From positions 16,076-80,075 of the forward strand of contig CANBKJ010000002.1 of the NCBI GenBank assembly GCA_947369165.1: a DNA stretch of 64,000 bases, in the 5' to 3' direction. The DNA is from an uncultured Lachnoclostridium sp. Lineage in GTDB: Bacteria > Bacillota > Clostridia > Lachnospirales > Lachnospiraceae. Shown here in pieces: positions 60,973 to 64,000 of this stretch; position 1 is the stretch's first letter; each line of letters opens with the position of its first letter. A program made the position numbers and the translations under genes. The notes below the pieces were generated by a model that was not told the origin of the DNA, made no database searches, and saw only the letters and a list, made by a program, of their open reading frames with translations.

Positions 60973-62613
60973 TTATGATTGATGCCATACCTCCGCTGCA
61001 TTTAAAAACTCTTCAAAAGATGGTTTCGGATCGTTGATGGAAGTATCAAAGAGTGTAGGATGGCTGTTTCCTTTTTGCTGGGCTCCGCCTCTCCATGACA
61101 CACTGTCATACAGTCCCCAGATGGTAAGACTGGTGATTCCCTTTGGATTGACTGTTGTGTCCCGGTTTTTCTGGGTATCCACGACCATTTCCATAAAGTC
61201 CCGGACATAAGGCGCCTGGTCTTCGTCGGTCTGACCTTCATCTTTATAATCATAGGATGACTTGTGATCCCAGTTGATGGTTACATCCAGCTCCGTGATC
61301 TGAATCTCCAGACCGGTATCCAGGAACATATCCAATGCTTTTTTATAGACATCGATGGTGGGGCGGTCCACGTCTAAGTGGCTCTGCATACCAATACCGC
61401 TGCAGATCTCAGTTTCTTCCCCTTCATTGATATAATTCACGAGTTTCACGAGATGATCCGCATTGAAATAGGTGTCATAGTCGTTATAAAACAGAGTCAC
61501 TTTATCCTGCGCGTCATATTTTACCAGCTGCTCATAGGCAAGTTCGTATGCTTTCTTTACATAGGTAGGTTTCAAATTCTGTTCGCCGTACACGGAAGTC
61601 CAGGTGGTGATGTTGCCGGCATAACCGTGATGAAGATATTCATTTACCACATCCCAGGCATATACGATACTTCCTGCCTCGCCCGTCAGTTCTATTTCTT
61701 TTTCCATGACATGGGACATAACGGTGGAAACGTAAAATTCCAGTCTTGCGTCCATGACCTCTTTAGTGACAACAGTGGATCCGTTTTTGTAATCCTTAAC
61801 GAAAAACCACTGCGGTGTCTGGCTGTGCCAGAGCAGGGTGTGACCGCGCATTTTAAGGTCATTGTTGTATGCGACTTCAAGGGATTTGTCCAGCTGTTCA
61901 AAGTTGAGCTGGGGCACATAGGTTTCCTTATATGTATCTGGCAGGATGTATCCCTTTTCCCTTGCCTGTTTCTTGGAAATGGGAGTAGCCCAAAAGCCCA
62001 GCAGGGAGTTCGGTTTCATCTCGTTCTCAAGGGTAAAGCTGTTATAATGTTTTTTTACATGGCTCATAATTTCGGCATCCTGAAACTGCCAGCTGTTGAG
62101 ACAGTTTCCAAGATAAGGGAAAATGTCACCGTATTTTCCTAAAATGCTGTTAGGATCTGGTGTTGGAGCTGGCGTTGGTGTTTCCGGTGGTGTTATAATT
62201 GGCGCCGGAGCCGGAGTGGCAGGGGGCGTATTCGTCGGTACAGGGGTTTTCTTCGATGAATCGATCTTCTTCGAAGGCTGGACCGTAACCTTACATTTCA
62301 ATGTAGTAGTTTTTTTACCTTTTTTGATCCGGCAGGTGATCACAGCATTTCCACGTTTTACCCCTGTAATCTTACAACCGTATTTTCCGCTGGCTTTCAC
62401 CTTCGCAATCTTTTTTTTGCTGCTCTTCCAGCTAATCTTTGCCTTAGCAGCATTTTTTACTTTTAATGCTGCTGTTTTACCGGTTTTTACGCTAAGCCTG
62501 CTCTTTGAGAGTTTCGGTTTTTTTGCTGCACCTTCTGCTGCTGTTGGAACCATTAGTGTTATGCAGAGCGCTGCTGTAAGTACCCCGGCGGCTGTTTTTC
62601 TGAATCTTGTCAT
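60973..62613 (-). CDS. Secreted GH10 endo-1,4-beta-xylanase with lysine-rich Ig-like domain
   Basis: 546 aa, right to left; ATG at 62611-62613 with AAGGAGAAGG upstream. Signal peptide (1-29), very basic Big_2 domain (about 30-112), Pro/Thr linker (about 115-150) and full GH10 barrel (about 155-546). Acid/base Glu in WDVVNEYLH (about 323), nucleophile in QITELDVT (about 438); NEMKPN, RGHTLLWHSQ and WGLYDSVSWR are intact. It is first in the xylanase pair, so the two were probably made by duplication and are transcribed together, followed by the terminator at 59157. Confidence 0.95.
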   Translation of the reverse strand: MTRFRKTAAGVLTAALCITLMVPTAAEGAAKKPKLSKSRLSVKTGKTAALKVKNAAKAKISWKSSKKKIAKVKASGKYGCKITGVKRGNAVITCRIKKGKKTTTLKCKVTVQPSKKIDSSKKTPVPTNTPPATPAPAPIITPPETPTPAPTPDPNSILGKYGDIFPYLGNCLNSWQFQDAEIMSHVKKHYNSFTLENEMKPNSLLGFWATPISKKQAREKGYILPDTYKETYVPQLNFEQLDKSLEVAYNNDLKMRGHTLLWHSQTPQWFFVKDYKNGSTVVTKEVMDARLEFYVSTVMSHVMEKEIELTGEAGSIVYAWDVVNEYLHHGYAGNITTWTSVYGEQNLKPTYVKKAYELAYEQLVKYDAQDKVTLFYNDYDTYFNADHLVKLVNYINEGEETEICSGIGMQSHLDVDRPTIDVYKKALDMFLDTGLEIQITELDVTINWDHKSSYDYKDEGQTDEDQAPYVRDFMEMVVDTQKNRDTTVNPKGITSLTIWGLYDSVSWRGGAQQKGNSHPTLFDTSINDPKPSFEEFLNAAEVWHQS

Positions 62614-62639
62614 TTTCCTTCTCCTTTAATTTTATTTCA

Positions 62640-63257
62640 TCAATTACATATAGACTGTACGTAGTTTTTGATACATTCTACCGTTTTGTCAATGCCGATG
62701 CGGTCACTGCGGAGTGCCAGGTCGTAGTTGAAAAGATTATCCCATCGCTCCCCGGCGTGATAGCGGTAATAATTTCCGCGGCTTTTATCCTTTTTGGATA
62801 CGGTTTCGGCAGCGTTTTCCGGCGGGATCTGATCGATCTCGATGGAGCGCTGGATACGAAAATCAAGGTTGGCACTGATGAATACATTTACTATATCATC
62901 TAAATCTTTCAAAATGTAGTCAGCGCATCTTCCGACGATCACACAGGCGCCTTCCTCTGCCACCTTCCGGATCACATTGGACTGGGCGAGAAATATCCGG
63001 TCATCTAAAGAAAGCCCTGCAAATCCGGTGTCTTGACTGGTAAATACGTTCATGCCCATGGCAATGGAGTAAAGAAGACTGTTCGTCGCCTTATCTTCTA
63101 CGGATTCAAAAGCGGCCTCTGAAAAACCGGTTTCTTTGGCAGCCCTGGAAATGATCTCGTTGTCATAAAAAGGGATCCCCAGCTGGTCAGCCAGTTTTTT
63201 TCCGATTTCTCGTCCTCCGCTTCCGTATTGTCTGCTGATCGTGATTACTGTTTTCAT
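62640..63257 (-). CDS. Cytidylate kinase-like family protein
   Basis: 205 aa, right to left; ATG at 63255-63257. P-loop-type start (ISRQYGSGGREIGKKLADQL), GIPFYDNEII, a long middle with VIVGRCADYIL, and the C-terminal region SKKDKSRGNYYRYHAG that matches the arginine-rich lid of cytidylate kinases. This class of stand-alone Cmk-like proteins is common in Clostridia; substrate preference is not known, and a separate true Cmk is usually present elsewhere. Cytosolic. 26 bp separate it from the xylanase gene, perhaps by chance. Confidence 0.88.
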   Translation of the reverse strand: MKTVITISRQYGSGGREIGKKLADQLGIPFYDNEIISRAAKETGFSEAAFESVEDKATNSLLYSIAMGMNVFTSQDTGFAGLSLDDRIFLAQSNVIRKVAEEGACVIVGRCADYILKDLDDIVNVFISANLDFRIQRSIEIDQIPPENAAETVSKKDKSRGNYYRYHAGERWDNLFNYDLALRSDRIGIDKTVECIKNYVQSICN

Positions 63258-63447
63258 TTAAAATCACCATGCCTTTCTATCAATTTAGAACAAATCTTTA
63301 AAAATTCTTAACTGATATTTTAATTATACAAAATTTTTAGCGGAAATACTAGTGAATTCTTTGAAAAATAAGTATTGTCATATCCTAAAAATGTATTATA
63401 ATTAATATGATACCAGGGTCACAAAGTGCGGAGCAATCCGTGTATCA

Positions 63448-63474
63448 TTGGGGGCAAAAACTTTTTGGCCCCAA
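63448..63474. repeat. Palindromic hairpin upstream of ridA
   Basis: TTGGGGGCAAAA ... TTTTGGCCCCAA with one mismatched pair. Same type as 26608-26629. It lies 44 bp before the ridA start and could act as a 5' UTR structure. Confidence 0.6.
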
Positions 63475-63517
63475 CGTCTTAATGTTGAAAAAATTGGAAA
63501 GGGTTCAGGTGATAAAC

Positions 63518-63895
63518 ATGAAAAAAATTATAGCTACGAAACAGGCTCCTGCAGCAATTGGTCCATATTCTCAGGCGGTTGAAGTAAATGGACTGCTCTT
63601 TACATCCGGCGTGATCCCGATCATACCGGAGACAGGGGAACTTGTGGATGGCGGTATAGAAGCACAGGCAGAACAGGCGATCGGCAATCTGGCGGCGCTG
63701 GTCCAGGCTTCCGGTGCCAGTTTGGAAAATACGATTAAAACCACGGTGTTTATTAAAAATATGGATGATTTCGCCCTGGTAAATGAGATCTATGCGAAAT
63801 ATTTTACAAAGGATTTCCCAGCGCGCTCCTGTGTAGAGGTGGCACGTCTTCCCAAGGATGTACTGATCGAGATCGAAGCGATTGTAGAAAAATAG
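63518..63895 (+). CDS. ridA: RidA-family enamine/imine deaminase
   Basis: 125 aa, typical; ATG 63518 gives MKKIIATKQAPAAIGPYSQAV, the normal start. The upstream in-frame extension crosses a palindrome and is not coding. Signature parts: GPYSQAV, FTSGVIPI, AQAEQAIGNLAALVQASG and ARSCVEVARLPKDVLIEIE, with the Arg that holds the substrate carboxylate. It hydrolyses reactive enamines made by PLP enzymes, preventing damage. Cytosolic homotrimer by family knowledge. Confidence 0.96.
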   Translation: MKKIIATKQAPAAIGPYSQAVEVNGLLFTSGVIPIIPETGELVDGGIEAQAEQAIGNLAALVQASGASLENTIKTTVFIKNMDDFALVNEIYAKYFTKDFPARSCVEVARLPKDVLIEIEAIVEK

Positions 63896-63925
63896 AAGGT
63901 TGATTTACTGGAAGAATGAGGAATG

Positions 63926-63944
63926 CCGATAAATCGGTATTTTT
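63926..63944 (+). terminator. Terminator after ridA
   Basis: CCGAT-AA-ATCGG (plus a flanking T-A pair) followed by TATTTTT. Confidence 0.75.
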
Positions 63945-63945
63945 C

Positions 63946-63974
63946 TTGACAAGGCGGTATAATGTTGGTATACT
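63946..63974 (+). promoter_or_regulatory. Promoter reading out of the window
   Basis: TTGACA (63946-63951), exact 17-bp spacer and TATACT (63969-63974). The gene it drives starts beyond position 64000. Confidence 0.82.
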
Positions 63975-64000
63975 TAAAACCTGGATGTAATATTTTTGTA

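Noticed and set aside
61378-62142. Long plus-strand open frame inside the third GH10 gene
   Set aside because: It mirrors the minus-strand xylanase and lacks a start signal.

Overview
The window looks like the chromosome of a low-to-mid GC Gram-positive anaerobe of the Lachnospiraceae type (Clostridia). The signs are strong AGGAGG ribosome-binding sites, a T-box in front of thrS, an infC-rpmI-rplT operon with a leader attenuator, sigH and mini-RNase III, SEC-C and DUF4190/DUF2752-like small proteins, and many secreted proteins with lysine-rich Ig-like (Big_2) domains. The species cannot be named from sequence reading alone.

Region 1 (2-10588) is a dense plus-strand cluster: four Ser/Thr-kinase-like proteins (the first cut by the window edge), an orphan LytTR response regulator, three FHA-domain proteins and a zinc-ribbon/DUF4190 membrane protein. 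No histidine kinase or phosphatase is visible. Two of the kinases carry a nearly identical ~1.07-kb 3' half (a tandem duplication or conversion tract). Region 2 (10675-15324) holds secreted cell-wall proteins (SH3/ricin/CHAP amidase, a lipoprotein, Ig/ricin/M23 protein). Their two promoters share a 37-bp block at a fixed distance from the -10 element, with LytTR-like half-sites, so the local LytTR regulator may control them.

Region 3 (15386-22522) has a GH31 glucosidase and, divergent from it, a response regulator-histidine kinase pair and a two-gene ABC exporter. The two promoters of that block share 11-bp direct repeats, as expected for OmpR-type control. Region 4 (22741-31351) has a lone ParA, T-box/thrS, small membrane proteins, an AT-rich two-gene island, and infC-rpmI-rplT with a readable attenuator/antiterminator pair and a probable ATC start codon for infC.

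Region 5 (31486-46144) is mostly housekeeping: M14 carboxypeptidase, amidase, fba, a THUMP methyltransferase, rdgB, ispF, rlmB, sigH, a P-type ATPase and mrnC, with four tRNA genes. It also contains a two-copy structured RNA (34253-34505) with its own promoter, which I cannot assign to a class and consider the most interesting item, and a small Asn-rich protein. Region 6 (46429-62613) is a surface polysaccharide and xylan region: a carbohydrate-binding protein without an enzyme domain, a second Ig-like surface protein, three GH10 proteins (one divergent and C-terminally truncated), rfbA, a dead LytM-fold protein, and a glycosyl-1-phosphate transferase and O-antigen-ligase-like pair. The window ends with a cytidylate-kinase-like gene, ridA, and a promoter firing out of the window.
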